A stretch of 64,000 nt of DNA, taken from NCBI RefSeq assembly GCF_014196805.1, contig NZ_JACIEI010000001.1, positions 558,001 through 622,000 of the forward strand, written 5' to 3'. Of the stretch, positions 1 to 8,248 are shown piece by piece. Numbering within the stretch: position 1 is the stretch's first letter; each line of letters begins with the position of its first letter. Below the pieces are notes generated by a model that saw only the letters and a list, made by a program, of their open reading frames with translations, did no database searches and was not told the DNA's origin. The translations under genes were made by a program, and so were the position numbers. Origin of the DNA: Sulfitobacter undariae (GTDB lineage Bacteria; Pseudomonadota; Alphaproteobacteria; Rhodobacterales; Rhodobacteraceae).

Positions 1-73
1 TCACAAGTGATATGACAACCAGCCTGCGCCGTGTCATGTCCAGGAAATCCTGCCACGTGTAAATTGGGCCCAT
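1..73 (-). CDS. Wzz-like polysaccharide chain-length protein, N-terminal fragment (cut by window edge)
   Basis: An open frame starts at the ATG at 73 and runs off the left edge without a stop. It gives 24 codons beginning MGPIYTWQDFLDM, then a basic patch (TRRR) and the start of a hydrophobic helix (LVVISLV). This layout, a short amphipathic start, an arginine cluster and then a membrane helix, is what the Wzz/GumC/ExoP membrane subunits of polysaccharide assembly look like. The frame sits directly behind the CpsD-like ATPase and ExoY-like transferase on the same strand, where such a subunit is expected. A purine-rich GCGAGGCGAAA precedes the start, and a good sigma-70 promoter lies about 100 bp upstream. 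Family assignment from 24 residues is inference; the open frame and its context are seen directly. Confidence 0.6.
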   Translation of the reverse strand, partial: MGPIYTWQDFLDMTRRRLVVISLV

Positions 74-169
74 TTTCGCCTCGCTCGAACTGATTTATTG
101 TCTCTAAACGCTGGGCGTACCCTACCGTCAGTGACATGTTTTTCTACGCAGTACCGCTAAATTCGGGCC

Positions 170-198
170 ATTATATGACGCCTATTTATGCTGTGCAA
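170..198 (-). promoter_or_regulatory. Sigma-70-type promoter for the Wzz-like gene
   Basis: On the minus strand a TTGCAC box (193-198) and a perfect TATAAT (170-175) are separated by exactly 17 bp. A run of nine T residues sits immediately upstream of the -35 box, resembling an UP element. Transcription would start near 163 and give a leader of about 90 nt before the ATG at 73. The Wzz-like gene can therefore be transcribed separately from the ATPase gene upstream. Confidence 0.6.
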
Positions 199-222
199 AA
201 AAAAAGGCACGGAACTTGTAAG

Positions 223-1170
223 CTAGAAACGCTCGATGCTGGAGGCGCGGGCGCGGTTGAGGATGACGCCCAAAAGGGGGACCTGATTGCCAAGTACGCG
301 TTCACATTCTGCCAGATGCTTTGCCATAGTCTGGGTGCCGTCAGATACAAGTAAAACACCGTCTAGCTGTGGTAGGAAGGCGGCGGTATCGTCAAAGGTC
401 AACAAAGGCGGCAGGTCAAAGAGAACAATATCGGGATTCAAAGCAGCACGCATTTCTGCGAGGCTGACGGCTGTCGCTGGATCTTGCAGGATTTCGGCTG
501 CATCTTCCAGCGCAGTATCCGCGAGGCCAATTGCAAGTGTGTCGCTAACGCGCTGGATGTAATCGCTGATTGCGACATCTCCAGCCAGAAAGTCACGCAA
601 GTTACCGGATTGGGAGGGGTCCATATCCAACACTTTGGCCATACCGGGTGCGCGCATGTTGAAATCCATCAACACGGTACGTGAAGAGGGCACCCGTGAC
701 AGGCTGGCTGCCAGATTTGCGGCAGTAAATGTGCTGCCGCAGCCTTTGGTCGGGGAAGCAATCCCGATGTTAATCCAACCGTTCTGTTTTACGGTTTGGC
801 GCAGGCGTGTCCGGAGCAAATCAAAGGCCCGTGACACGTCAGTTGCGCGGAAATCTTCGGCAGCCTGACTGCCTTCCAGAATATGCTGGTCTTTGCCCGG
901 TTCTTGTTCATGCAGCAGTCCCCACAGGTCGCGTGGAGGTGCGACAGGCGCTGACGGCTCATTCACAAGTGGAGCAGGTACGTTTTTTGTGCTGTGCTCC
1001 ACGATGAGCTCTGCCTCGACATTAGGGGGCCTTGTTGCCGTTTTAAAACGGCGCGGGCGTGTGAAGCTACCCTGCGAAGGCACCATGCGGTCATCAGGTG
1101 CTGCCTCAGGTTCGGCAGTCGCGGATGTGAAGGTATCCTTCATGAGGGGAGGCTTTCGGGTTTTGAACAT
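223..1170 (-). CDS. CpsD/CapB-type exopolysaccharide ATPase
   Basis: Predicted cytoplasmic ATPase of the bacterial tyrosine kinase / ExoP C-domain family, which works with a Wzz-like membrane partner to control polysaccharide chain assembly. About 315 residues. The first 100 are variable and proline/charge rich. The nucleotide-binding core follows, with a P-loop near residue 138 (SPTKGCGST), a Walker A' motif (VLMDFNMRAPG) and a Walker B motif (IVLFDLPPLL). The P-loop has no lysine in the usual position before Ser/Thr, but has one earlier in the loop. The C-terminus has no tyrosine cluster, so autokinase activity is doubtful. It lies 49 bp downstream of the sugar transferase and upstream of the Wzz-like start, probably one locus. 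Start is uncertain: ATGs at 1188, 1170 and 1143 are all possible and none has a strong ribosome site; 1170 was chosen. Confidence 0.8.
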   Translation of the reverse strand: MFKTRKPPLMKDTFTSATAEPEAAPDDRMVPSQGSFTRPRRFKTATRPPNVEAELIVEHSTKNVPAPLVNEPSAPVAPPRDLWGLLHEQEPGKDQHILEGSQAAEDFRATDVSRAFDLLRTRLRQTVKQNGWINIGIASPTKGCGSTFTAANLAASLSRVPSSRTVLMDFNMRAPGMAKVLDMDPSQSGNLRDFLAGDVAISDYIQRVSDTLAIGLADTALEDAAEILQDPATAVSLAEMRAALNPDIVLFDLPPLLTFDDTAAFLPQLDGVLLVSDGTQTMAKHLAECERVLGNQVPLLGVILNRARASSIERF

Positions 1171-1219
1171 GCGCCCAATATAGCGCATGTCGAGTTATAA
1201 TAATAGCAGGCTTGGAGCC

Positions 1220-1969
1220 TTAGCAGCCGGTGCGGCGCAACATAACGCCGACAGTTTTGTAAATGATGGCAATATCACCAGTTACTGACATCGCTTTGTT
1301 ATACGTGGCGTCAACTTCGTTGCGGAATGAAAATCCGTTTTCATTGCGTGCCGAGACTTGCCACAGGCCTGTGATGCCGGGGCGCAGCGCAAAGTAATGC
1401 GCTGGATCGCCATACATCTGGAGTTGGTCGGGCATCATTGGGCGTGGGCCGATCAGGCTCATTTCGCCCCATAAAACATTCCAAAGCTGTGGCAGTTCAT
1501 CCAGCGACGTTGAGCGAAGCAGGGCACCCACACGTGTCACGCGGGGGTCATTGATCAGCTTTTGCTTTTCATCCCATTCGCGACGCATTTCTGGGTCGCT
1601 TGCCAGATAGTCTTCTAATACCGCATCTGCATCACGCACCATTGTACGCAACTTCAATATCGAAAAGTGCTTGCCGTTTTTCCCCAGACGGTCCTGACGG
1701 TAAAACGGGTTGCCGCCTTCAAACCACAGAGCAATCACACAGAGCACCATGATTGGCACAAAAAAGGGCAAGCTGAGCAGGACGAGCAGTGTTTCAAGTA
1801 AACGCTTGCCACCGGCGCGATAAATCGAGCTTTTTACGGGCGTTTCCGTGCTGGTGTCAAAGACAGCAGTAGCCGCACGCATCACCGCTAGATGTGCATT
1901 CAGATTGCAACCTGGATGTGTCAGCGTTGCCATGCCGTAGCCCGGCTGATCGGTTTCAAATTTCTTCAT
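1220..1969 (-). CDS. ExoY-type undecaprenyl-phosphate sugar phosphotransferase
   Basis: Initiating glycosyl-1-phosphate transferase that loads the first sugar onto undecaprenyl phosphate at the inner membrane in exopolysaccharide synthesis. 249 residues. One hydrophobic segment near residues 58-82 is followed by the catalytic domain of the bacterial sugar transferase family, with KLRTM, LDELPQLWN and SLIGPRP motifs and a C-terminal RPGITGLWQVSAR block. The length and single helix match the short ExoY type rather than the long WbaP type with extra N-terminal helices. It heads a minus-strand run with the CpsD-like ATPase and the Wzz-like fragment. The acceptor sugar cannot be told from sequence. 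The start at 1969 follows a G-rich stretch without a classical ribosome site. Confidence 0.88.
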   Translation of the reverse strand: MKKFETDQPGYGMATLTHPGCNLNAHLAVMRAATAVFDTSTETPVKSSIYRAGGKRLLETLLVLLSLPFFVPIMVLCVIALWFEGGNPFYRQDRLGKNGKHFSILKLRTMVRDADAVLEDYLASDPEMRREWDEKQKLINDPRVTRVGALLRSTSLDELPQLWNVLWGEMSLIGPRPMMPDQLQMYGDPAHYFALRPGITGLWQVSARNENGFSFRNEVDATYNKAMSVTGDIAIIYKTVGVMLRRTGC

Positions 1970-2309
1970 AGTCTTAACCCCCCAGGGTCATGTCGTCGTT
2001 CAAGTAGATGCTTTGATCCATTCAAGGCACCGATCGTATCTTTCGGGCAGGCAGTGGTCTGTCTTTCCGCGTGTCGTTTGGTGTGATGCAGGGGCGCAAA
2101 AGTTCCTGAACCGCGTCGTATAGAGTTTTTGATTCTACGCCTTGTGCCTTATCTCGAACACATTGCGCAAATCCTTGACGTATGCATAACAGATTTTAGA
2201 CACATTTGAGGGGGAAAATTCGAAACAATCTGTTTACTGTTTGTGGTTAAGCCAAAATGGATATGGGTGCCCACAGGGGGAGTTTTATTGATATTTTATT
2301 GGGGGAATG
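1970..2309. other. Gene-free interval upstream of the exopolysaccharide genes
   Basis: No convincing coding frame is visible. The stretch is A+T rich towards the tRNA. It should hold the minus-strand promoter of the sugar transferase gene, but no clear -35/-10 pair was found for that direction. A plus-strand TTGACG/TAGACA pair (2175-2202) has no gene to serve. Confidence 0.5.
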
Positions 2310-2384
2310 TGGCAGCCCGTAGGGGAGTCGAACCCCTCTTTTCAGGTTGAAAACCTGACGTCCTAACCGATAGACGAACGGGCC
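2310..2384 (-). tRNA. tRNA-Glu (anticodon UUC), CCA encoded
   Basis: The minus strand folds as a complete cloverleaf. The acceptor stem GGCCCGT pairs with ACGGGCT (first pair G-U). The D arm contains the GGTTAG loop, the anticodon stem CAGG/CCTG holds the loop TTTTCAA with anticodon TTC, and the T arm has GGTTCGACTCC. It ends with discriminator G and an encoded CCA at 2310-2312. UUC reads both Glu codons. It stands alone between the exopolysaccharide genes and recJ. Confidence 0.97.
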
Positions 2385-2399
2385 ACACTTTGTAGGGCG

Positions 2400-2428
2400 T
2401 CTTTAGGCAATCCATTGAGGGGGCGCAA
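2400..2428 (-). promoter_or_regulatory. Promoter of tRNA-Glu
   Basis: On the minus strand TTGCGC (2423-2428) and TAAAGA (2400-2405) are spaced 17 bp apart. The mature tRNA 5' end at 2384 is 15 nt beyond the -10 box, leaving room for a short leader. Box quality is fair; position is the main support. Confidence 0.5.
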
Positions 2429-2465
2429 GAATAAATTCATTCCAAAATGCATTTTTTTTTGATTT

Positions 2466-4232
2466 TTAGGCCCGAGCTGCGTCTTCGAGCCGTAATTGTA
2501 CGGTTTGGCGCCCCCGCCATGTATTGATGTCTAGTCTGCCCGCCAGATGAAAATGCGCGCCGCCGTGTGCTTCCAGCGCTGGACCCAGCGCAGAATCGAA
2601 CGCACCAAAGCAAATCGCGTCCAATCGGGGACTGTGTCCGTCGCCGAAACTGACTTTGATGTGGGTTTCGCCGACTCGGCGGGCTGAAAAGATTCGCATA
2701 TCGGCAAAAACATACCTTGGAGCAGAGGCGCCCGCCCCAAACGGTCCAGCTGATTCGACGGCTTCGGTCAATTCGACACTGGCCGCGCCGGGCATGAGCA
2801 TCCCGTCGAGTCGCAAATCAGACGGCCCCAGCAAATGCGCGCCTTGTTTCTCCAAAAGCGCGGTAAGCTGTGCCATCGCCTCTTCCAGCTTGTCTTCTTG
2901 CACTGTCAGACCAGCCGCCATTTTATGGCCGCCGCCTTTGATCAATACGCCCTGCGTGCTGAGCTTTTGGATGCAGGCGCCCAGATCAATGCCCGTGACC
3001 GAGCGGCCCGAGCCTTTGCCGATGCCATCATCCAGCCCGATTACCACAGCGGGACGGCCAGTTGCTTCTTTTAGGCGGGCGGCGACAATGCCCACCACAC
3101 CCGGATGCCAGCCTTTTCCCGCTGCCCAGACCAATGCGCCATCGGTGCCGCGGTCTTCGGCCTGCGCCAATGCGGCAGCACGTACAGCGTTTTCGACCTC
3201 GCGGCGTTCCGTATTCAGGGCGTCCAAACGCTCGGACAGCGCGGCGGCCTCATGGGGATCATCGGTGGCCAGAAGGCGTGCGCCCAAATCTGCTTTGCCC
3301 ACACGCCCGCCCGCGTTGATGCGCGGTCCCAGCATAAAGCCAAGGTGATAGGCCGCAGGAGCGGTATCCATACGTGCGATATCGGAGAGGGCAGAAATGC
3401 CCACGCGCGCGCGCCGCGCCATGACTTTTAGGCCTTGGCGGACAAACGCACGGTTCACACCGATCAGCGGGGCCACATCGGCCACCGTTGCCAGCGCCAC
3501 CAGATCAAGCATCGCCATCAGGTCAGGCCCTTTGACCTGATCTTCGCGCAACTGTCGTCCTGCTTCTACCAGCATCAAGAACACCACTGCCGCCGCACAC
3601 AGATGCGCCAGCGCGCCGTCTTCGTCTTGGCGGTTGGGATTCACGACAGCCAGACAATCAGGCAAGGTTTCACCGCCTAAGTGGTGATCCAACACAATCA
3701 CATCCGCGCCTTTGGCGGCGGCGATGGGGTCATGGGACAGCGTGCCACAATCGACACAGATGATCAGATCATGGTTGGCGGCCAGTTCGGCCATGGCCTC
3801 ATTGTTGGGGCCATAACCTTCGTCGATGCGGTCGGGGATATAAAGAGTGGCATCGCGGCCCATTTGGCGCAGCCATACAAGTAGCAGAGCGGCTGAACTG
3901 CCGCCATCGACGTCATAGTCTGCAAAGACGGCGATACGTTGACGGGATTTTACGGCCAGAAGGAAACGCGTTGCGGCGGTTTCCATGTCGCGCAGGCTGC
4001 GCGGGTCTGGCAGTAGGTCGCGTAGGGCAGGGGCAAGGAATATTGCTGCCTCGGAGGCTTCAACCCCGCGCCGCGCCAGAACCTGACAAACGGCCATTGG
4101 CAAATTTGTCTGCTGGCTCAACGCTTCTGATGCGCGGACAGCTTCAATACCCGGCCCTACCCAGCGCCGTCCTGTAAGTGAGGTTTCGACGCCTAAAAAG
4201 GCAGGGGCGGGTGTTGTGGTTTGGTCTGTCAA
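2466..4232 (-). CDS. recJ: Single-stranded-DNA-specific exonuclease RecJ
   Basis: 5'-3' single-strand DNA exonuclease used in RecF-pathway recombination, mismatch repair and base excision repair. 588 residues, normal for RecJ. The DHH phosphoesterase core shows the FADYDVDG metal site (around residues 102-109), ICVDCGT, and the DHH signature in VILDHHLGG. The DHHA1 domain carries GRVGKADLGARLL and KGSGRSV...GGGHKMAAGL, and a C-terminal OB-like domain follows. The start is a TTG at 4232 that overlaps the stop of hom by four bases (TTGA), so translation is probably coupled to hom. The next gene downstream is tRNA-Glu. Confidence 0.95.
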   Translation of the reverse strand: MTDQTTTPAPAFLGVETSLTGRRWVGPGIEAVRASEALSQQTNLPMAVCQVLARRGVEASEAAIFLAPALRDLLPDPRSLRDMETAATRFLLAVKSRQRIAVFADYDVDGGSSAALLLVWLRQMGRDATLYIPDRIDEGYGPNNEAMAELAANHDLIICVDCGTLSHDPIAAAKGADVIVLDHHLGGETLPDCLAVVNPNRQDEDGALAHLCAAAVVFLMLVEAGRQLREDQVKGPDLMAMLDLVALATVADVAPLIGVNRAFVRQGLKVMARRARVGISALSDIARMDTAPAAYHLGFMLGPRINAGGRVGKADLGARLLATDDPHEAAALSERLDALNTERREVENAVRAAALAQAEDRGTDGALVWAAGKGWHPGVVGIVAARLKEATGRPAVVIGLDDGIGKGSGRSVTGIDLGACIQKLSTQGVLIKGGGHKMAAGLTVQEDKLEEAMAQLTALLEKQGAHLLGPSDLRLDGMLMPGAASVELTEAVESAGPFGAGASAPRYVFADMRIFSARRVGETHIKVSFGDGHSPRLDAICFGAFDSALGPALEAHGGAHFHLAGRLDINTWRGRQTVQLRLEDAARA

Positions 4233-5515
4233 ACTTCCTCGATTCGCAGGGCCACGGGGTCATCTACCACAACGGATGTGGCCCCAAAGGCCGCAAGCGC
4301 GTGGTCAATGTCGGCGCGGGTGGTTTTATGGGTCACGATGAGCACGGGGGCGCTGCCGCTGACGTGGCCGTATTGGCGCATCCGGTCAATGGAGACACCT
4401 GCCTCGCCCAGCACGGCGGCGACTTTGGCCAAAGCCCCGGGTTTATCGGTGAGGGCCATGCGCAGATAATACGGCGCAGGGCGTTGGCTGAGGGCAGGGG
4501 TGGCTGCCTCTAGCGTGTTGGCAGGCTGGCCAAAGACAGGCATGCGGAAGCCGCGCGCGATGTCGCAAATATCTGACAGAACTGCGCTGGCTGTCGGGCC
4601 GGCGCCGGCACCCGCACCGCGCAGCACAATCTGCCCGACAGCGTCGCCTTCAAGGACCAGCATATTTGTGCCGCCTTGCAATTGACCCAGCGGGGATGTG
4701 TCAGGCACCAGACAAGGCTGCATGCGCTGTTCCAGCCCGCGGCCCGTCATCTGCGCGACGCCCAGAAGTTTGATTTTATAGCCCATGTCGGCTGCGGCGC
4801 GAATGTCTTCGATTGAGACGCGCTCAATCCCTTCCAACTCAATTCCTGCGAAGTTGACTTTGGTGCCAAAGGCCAGCGACGACAGGATCGCCAGTTTATG
4901 CGCCGCGTCGATGCCGCCTACGTCCAACTGTGGATCGGCCTCAAGATAACCCAGCCCGTCGGCTTCGGCAAAAACATCTGCGTAGGGCAGGCCCGCGTCT
5001 TCCATGCGGGTCAGGATATAGTTGCACGAGCCGTTCATCACCCCCATTACGCGGGTGATCTCATTTCCGGCAAGGCCTTCTCCCAACGCTTTGATGACGG
5101 GAATGCCGCCAGCAACAGCGGCCTCGTATTTGATCACACAGCCCCGCGCTTCGGCGGCTTCGGCAAGGGCTTGACCGTGCATGGCCAGCATTGCTTTGTT
5201 GGCAGTCACAACGTCTTTGCCCAAGGCCAACGCGGCTTCGGTTGCGTCTTTGGCGGGGCCGTCTTCGCCGCCCATCAATTCTACGAACACATCCACATCA
5301 TCGCGTTTGGCCAATGCTACGGGATCATCTTCCCATGCATAGGAGGATAAGTTGACGCCGCGATCTTTGGCTTTGCTGCGCGCTGAAACGGCTGTGATGA
5401 CCACGGGGCGGCCTGTGCGGGCCTCCAACATCGCGGCTTGTTTGCGCAGGATGTGCAGCACACCCACACCGACCGTTCCCAAACCTGCAATTCCGAGACG
5501 AAGAGGTTTTGACAT
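4229..5515 (-). CDS. hom: Homoserine dehydrogenase
   Basis: Reduces aspartate semialdehyde to homoserine, the branch point to threonine and methionine. 428 residues. The N-terminal NAD(P)-binding fold begins LRLGIAGLGTVGVGV. The catalytic domain includes VTANKAMLA and KYEAAVAGGIP with the lysine/acid residues of the family, and GSCNYILTRM follows. A C-terminal ACT domain (from about residue 350, YYLRMALTDKPGALAKV) implies allosteric control, usually by threonine. It is monofunctional, without an aspartokinase domain. It is translationally coupled to recJ. metZ near the right edge uses O-succinylhomoserine and so draws on the same pathway. Confidence 0.96.
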   Translation of the reverse strand: MSKPLRLGIAGLGTVGVGVLHILRKQAAMLEARTGRPVVITAVSARSKAKDRGVNLSSYAWEDDPVALAKRDDVDVFVELMGGEDGPAKDATEAALALGKDVVTANKAMLAMHGQALAEAAEARGCVIKYEAAVAGGIPVIKALGEGLAGNEITRVMGVMNGSCNYILTRMEDAGLPYADVFAEADGLGYLEADPQLDVGGIDAAHKLAILSSLAFGTKVNFAGIELEGIERVSIEDIRAAADMGYKIKLLGVAQMTGRGLEQRMQPCLVPDTSPLGQLQGGTNMLVLEGDAVGQIVLRGAGAGAGPTASAVLSDICDIARGFRMPVFGQPANTLEAATPALSQRPAPYYLRMALTDKPGALAKVAAVLGEAGVSIDRMRQYGHVSGSAPVLIVTHKTTRADIDHALAAFGATSVVVDDPVALRIEEV

Positions 5516-5594
5516 GGCGCTGAATCCTTACATTAACTGAACTTGGGGCCGATGTAGCCCTAACGCAGCCATCGTGCAACGTAAGACGGGGGGC

Positions 5595-5891
5595 TTATTG
5601 CAACCCTTTTTCCAAGCGCTGACGTTCGCGCCCGCTGAGAACCGATCCGCGCAAGCGGGCGGCCCGTGCTTTGAGCGCGGAAACCCGTCCGTCAATTGTG
5701 GCCGTTGCTTGCACCGGCTCTGTACCGACAGATTGAGCAGAGGCCAGAACCGGACCTAGCGGCACCAATGCCGGATAGTCTGCCGCAGTGAGTTCGGGGG
5801 TGATGGTGCGTTCCAACGCGGGAAACTCTGCGCAGGCTCCCACAAGGGAGAGTGTCGCCAAAAGGGCAAGAAAAGGGTGTACGCGTTTCAT
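5595..5891 (-). CDS. Small lipoprotein of unknown function
   Basis: 98 residues. The N-terminus is a lipoprotein signal: MKRVHPF, a hydrophobic stretch, then the lipobox LVGAC, so Cys20 would be acylated after cleavage. The mature part has a proline/alanine segment and a basic C-terminal helix rich in Arg and Leu (from about residue 70). The family was not recognised by name, though similar small lipoproteins next to hom are familiar in Rhodobacteraceae. It lies 79 bp upstream of hom on the same strand and could be co-transcribed. The start at 5891 lies 103 bp from the divergent TetR gene. Confidence 0.7.
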   Translation of the reverse strand: MKRVHPFLALLATLSLVGACAEFPALERTITPELTAADYPALVPLGPVLASAQSVGTEPVQATATIDGRVSALKARAARLRGSVLSGRERQRLEKGLQ

Positions 5892-5994
5892 GATGCAAGG
5901 TTTGCACCACTACAGGGCCGTCTTGCAAGTGTATTGCTACTGATGCCGCAGAAAGGGTTTACTTTTTGAACGTGCGTTCAGATAAGGTGATGCC

Positions 5995-6576
5995 ATGGCA
6001 CGTACCGCAGGATCACATTCAGACATCACCGGCCCACGGGTTCGGGAGGCCGCGCTCAGGCTGTTTGCGCAGGGGGGCTATGCCGCCGTTTCCATGCGCG
6101 CGATTGCTGCCGAAGTCGGTGTGCAGGCGGGCGCGCTGTATAATTACACCCCTGATAAGCAATCGCTTCTGTTCGATCTGATGGAAAGCCACATGACCGA
6201 ATTGTTGGCGACGGTGGCGGATGATCCGACGCAACCTGCTGATGCGCGGTTGGATGGGTTTGTCGGGTTCCACATCCGCTTTCATCACGCGCGACCTGAT
6301 GCCGTGTTCATTGCTTATATGGAGTTGCGTAACCTCACCGAGGACAATTTTGCCCGTGTTGAGGCGCTGCGCCGTGTCTATGAAGACGGGCTAGAGCAGA
6401 TTTTGCGCGATGGGGTGGCGGCGGGTGTGTTTAAGGTGGGCGATACCAAAATCGCTACGCTGGCCATTATCGCCATGCTGACAGGGGTGAATACGTGGTT
6501 TCGGGCCGGCGGGCGATTGTCGTTGGAGGAAGTCACCGCGCAGTATCGCGACATGGTGCGCCGCGCGGTGACCTGA
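5995..6576 (+). CDS. TetR-family transcriptional regulator
   Basis: 193-residue regulator. The N-terminal TetR DNA-binding domain is clear at residues 11-57: VREAALRLFAQGGYAAVSM, then the helix-turn-helix AIAAEVGVQAGALYNYTPDK. The C-terminal domain (about 65-190) is helical and would bind an unknown ligand; it resembles the TetR_C33-type acyl-CoA group, but this is a guess. It is divergent from the small lipoprotein gene and ends 3 bp before the convergent pirin gene. No operator palindrome was found in the 103-bp gap, so its target is open. Confidence 0.88.
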   Translation: MARTAGSHSDITGPRVREAALRLFAQGGYAAVSMRAIAAEVGVQAGALYNYTPDKQSLLFDLMESHMTELLATVADDPTQPADARLDGFVGFHIRFHHARPDAVFIAYMELRNLTEDNFARVEALRRVYEDGLEQILRDGVAAGVFKVGDTKIATLAIIAMLTGVNTWFRAGGRLSLEEVTAQYRDMVRRAVT

Positions 6577-6579
6577 GGG

Positions 6580-7491
6580 TTAATGGGCGGGTTTGATAAA
6601 CGTCCCGTTGTTGAGCTCTTTCACAGCTTGCCGTAGTTCTTCACGGGTGTTCATCACAATTGGTCCGTGCCATGCGACGGGTTCATCAATGGGTGCGCCC
6701 GAGATCAGCAAAAATCGCAGTCCTTCTGGCCCAGCCTGAACTGTCACCTCATCCCCCGACCCAAACCGTACCAGCGTGCGGTCGCCTGACATGTCACGAA
6801 TGTTTAACTCTTCGCCTGCGACCTCTTTTTCCAGCAAAACTCCAGAAGGATGGCTGGCATCCACAAAGGCACCAGCCCCTTGAAAGATATACGCAAAAGC
6901 ACGGCGATAAGTATCGATCTTGAAGGTTTTACGTACACCTGCGGGCACGGTCACACCCAGATATTGCGGATCAGCTGCGATGCCATCCACTGGGCCGCGT
7001 TTCCCCCAAAATTCTCCGGTGATGACACGCACGCGGGTGCCGTCATCGTCGATCACCTCAGGGATCGCGTCAGAAGTGATGTCCTGATAACGCGGCGCGG
7101 TCATTTTCTGCGCTGAAGGCAGGTTCCCCCAAAGTTGAAAGCCGTGCATCTGGCCGCTGGCATTCCCCTGAGGCATTTCCTGATGCATGATTCCCCGTCC
7201 TGCGGTCATCCATTGGACATCGCCCGCTCCCAAAGTGCCCTTGTTGCCAAGGCTGTCTGAGTGCTCAACCGCGCCTTCAAGCACATAGGTGATGGTTTCG
7301 ATCCCACGGTGCGGGTGCCACGGGAACCCTTTTTCAAAATCGATGGGGCGTTCATTGCGGAAATCATCGAACAGCAAAAACGGGTCAAGCTCGCTTGGGT
7401 CTTGGAACCCGAAAGCGCGGTGGAGTTTGACGCCTGCGCCTTCCATGGTGAGTTTGGCGGCGCGGGTTTCTAATGTGGGTCTGATAGACAT
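6580..7491 (-). CDS. Pirin family protein
   Basis: 303-residue bicupin. The N-terminal cupin has the pirin metal-binding motif: FPWHPHRGIETITYVLEGAVEHSDS contains the His-His pair and Glu, with HQEMP downstream. A second pirin_C cupin lies at about 175-280. Members act as iron-dependent quercetinases or redox-dependent regulators; the substrate here is unknown. The start at 7491 is chosen because GGAAAGGA lies 8 bp upstream; a longer frame to 7509 lacks such a site. It is convergent with the TetR gene, three bases apart, with no terminator between them. Confidence 0.92.
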   Translation of the reverse strand: MSIRPTLETRAAKLTMEGAGVKLHRAFGFQDPSELDPFLLFDDFRNERPIDFEKGFPWHPHRGIETITYVLEGAVEHSDSLGNKGTLGAGDVQWMTAGRGIMHQEMPQGNASGQMHGFQLWGNLPSAQKMTAPRYQDITSDAIPEVIDDDGTRVRVITGEFWGKRGPVDGIAADPQYLGVTVPAGVRKTFKIDTYRRAFAYIFQGAGAFVDASHPSGVLLEKEVAGEELNIRDMSGDRTLVRFGSGDEVTVQAGPEGLRFLLISGAPIDEPVAWHGPIVMNTREELRQAVKELNNGTFIKPAH

Positions 7492-7642
7492 GGCGATATT
7501 CCTTTCCACGTTGTTGCCTGAAATTTAGGGTCGGATTTGCAGCGAAACAAGGCGAGCGAGCGCAGGCCTGATGTGCGTAAATGCGCCAAGGCTTGTCGGG
7601 GTGGATTTCTGCAACTAGGGGTCGGCTAAAGGAGTGCCAATT

Positions 7643-8170
7643 ATGACCACATTCGCTGATGCACCTGCGACCAACCCGGACACAAACCCTGATGAAGTTC
7701 TTTTTACCTTGGGCGTCGCTGCCCCGCGACGGTATTTGGGGATGGGGCTTTTGGGGATGCTGGGTCTGATGTTGATCTACATCGGCAGTTTCCAATCCCC
7801 TGCATTCGGGTGGGGGTTGTTGCTGGTGCTGCTCGGCGCGGGATCACTATGGATGGTGGATAAAATGCGGCGGGCTTCTGGTACGCGGATTGAATTAACC
7901 AGAACAGTGCTGCGCGATAGTGATGGCACTGTAATCGTTACCCTTGCGGATATTGAAAAGATGGACAGCGGCTTGTTTGCATTTAAACCGTCAAACGGGT
8001 TTTTGGTGCGTTCCAAACGGCCCTCTGGGAAAGATTGGCGTCCGGGTCTTTGGTGGCGTGTGGGGCGGCGCATCGGAGTGGGTGGCATGACACCTGCCAG
8101 TCAAACCAAGCGTATGGCCGAGATTATTGGCGAGATGGTCGCGGAGCGGGATCGCTTGTCGCACCAATAA
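7643..8170 (+). CDS. Two-helix membrane protein, unknown function
   Basis: 175 residues. Two hydrophobic helices lie at about 31-49 and 56-73, separated by a short loop, preceded by a polar Thr/Asn/Asp-rich N-terminus. A soluble basic C-terminal domain of about 100 residues follows (LTRTVLRDSDGTVIVTLADIEKMDSG, then a Trp/Arg-rich segment). The helix pair and short beta-rich tail are PH-like in layout, but no known family was recognised. The start at 7643 has AAAGGAG 8 bp upstream, which excludes the upstream in-frame GTG. It stands alone, divergent from pirin, and ends at a shared terminator. Confidence 0.72.
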   Translation: MTTFADAPATNPDTNPDEVLFTLGVAAPRRYLGMGLLGMLGLMLIYIGSFQSPAFGWGLLLVLLGAGSLWMVDKMRRASGTRIELTRTVLRDSDGTVIVTLADIEKMDSGLFAFKPSNGFLVRSKRPSGKDWRPGLWWRVGRRIGVGGMTPASQTKRMAEIIGEMVAERDRLSHQ

Positions 8171-8194
8171 TACAAAATTCCGAGGGCACAAACG

Positions 8195-8229
8195 AAAACC
8201 CCCGAATGGTTTTGCCATTCGGGGGTTTT
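8195..8229. terminator. Bidirectional intrinsic terminator
   Basis: A perfect 15-bp inverted repeat (AAAACCCCCGAATGG and its complement) with a TTTTG loop. A/T runs on both sides make it work in either direction. It sits between the convergent membrane-protein gene and the TadE-like gene. Confidence 0.92.
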
Positions 8230-8248
8230 GTTGATTTGCTAGGGTGGA

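Noticed and set aside
197..205. Nine-base A/T homopolymer as a phase-variation tract
   Set aside because: It lies outside the -35/-10 spacer and outside coding sequence, so slippage would have little effect; more likely an UP-like element.
2175..2202. Plus-strand TTGACG/TAGACA promoter-like pair
   Set aside because: No plus-strand gene or RNA follows; the next features are minus-strand tRNA and recJ.
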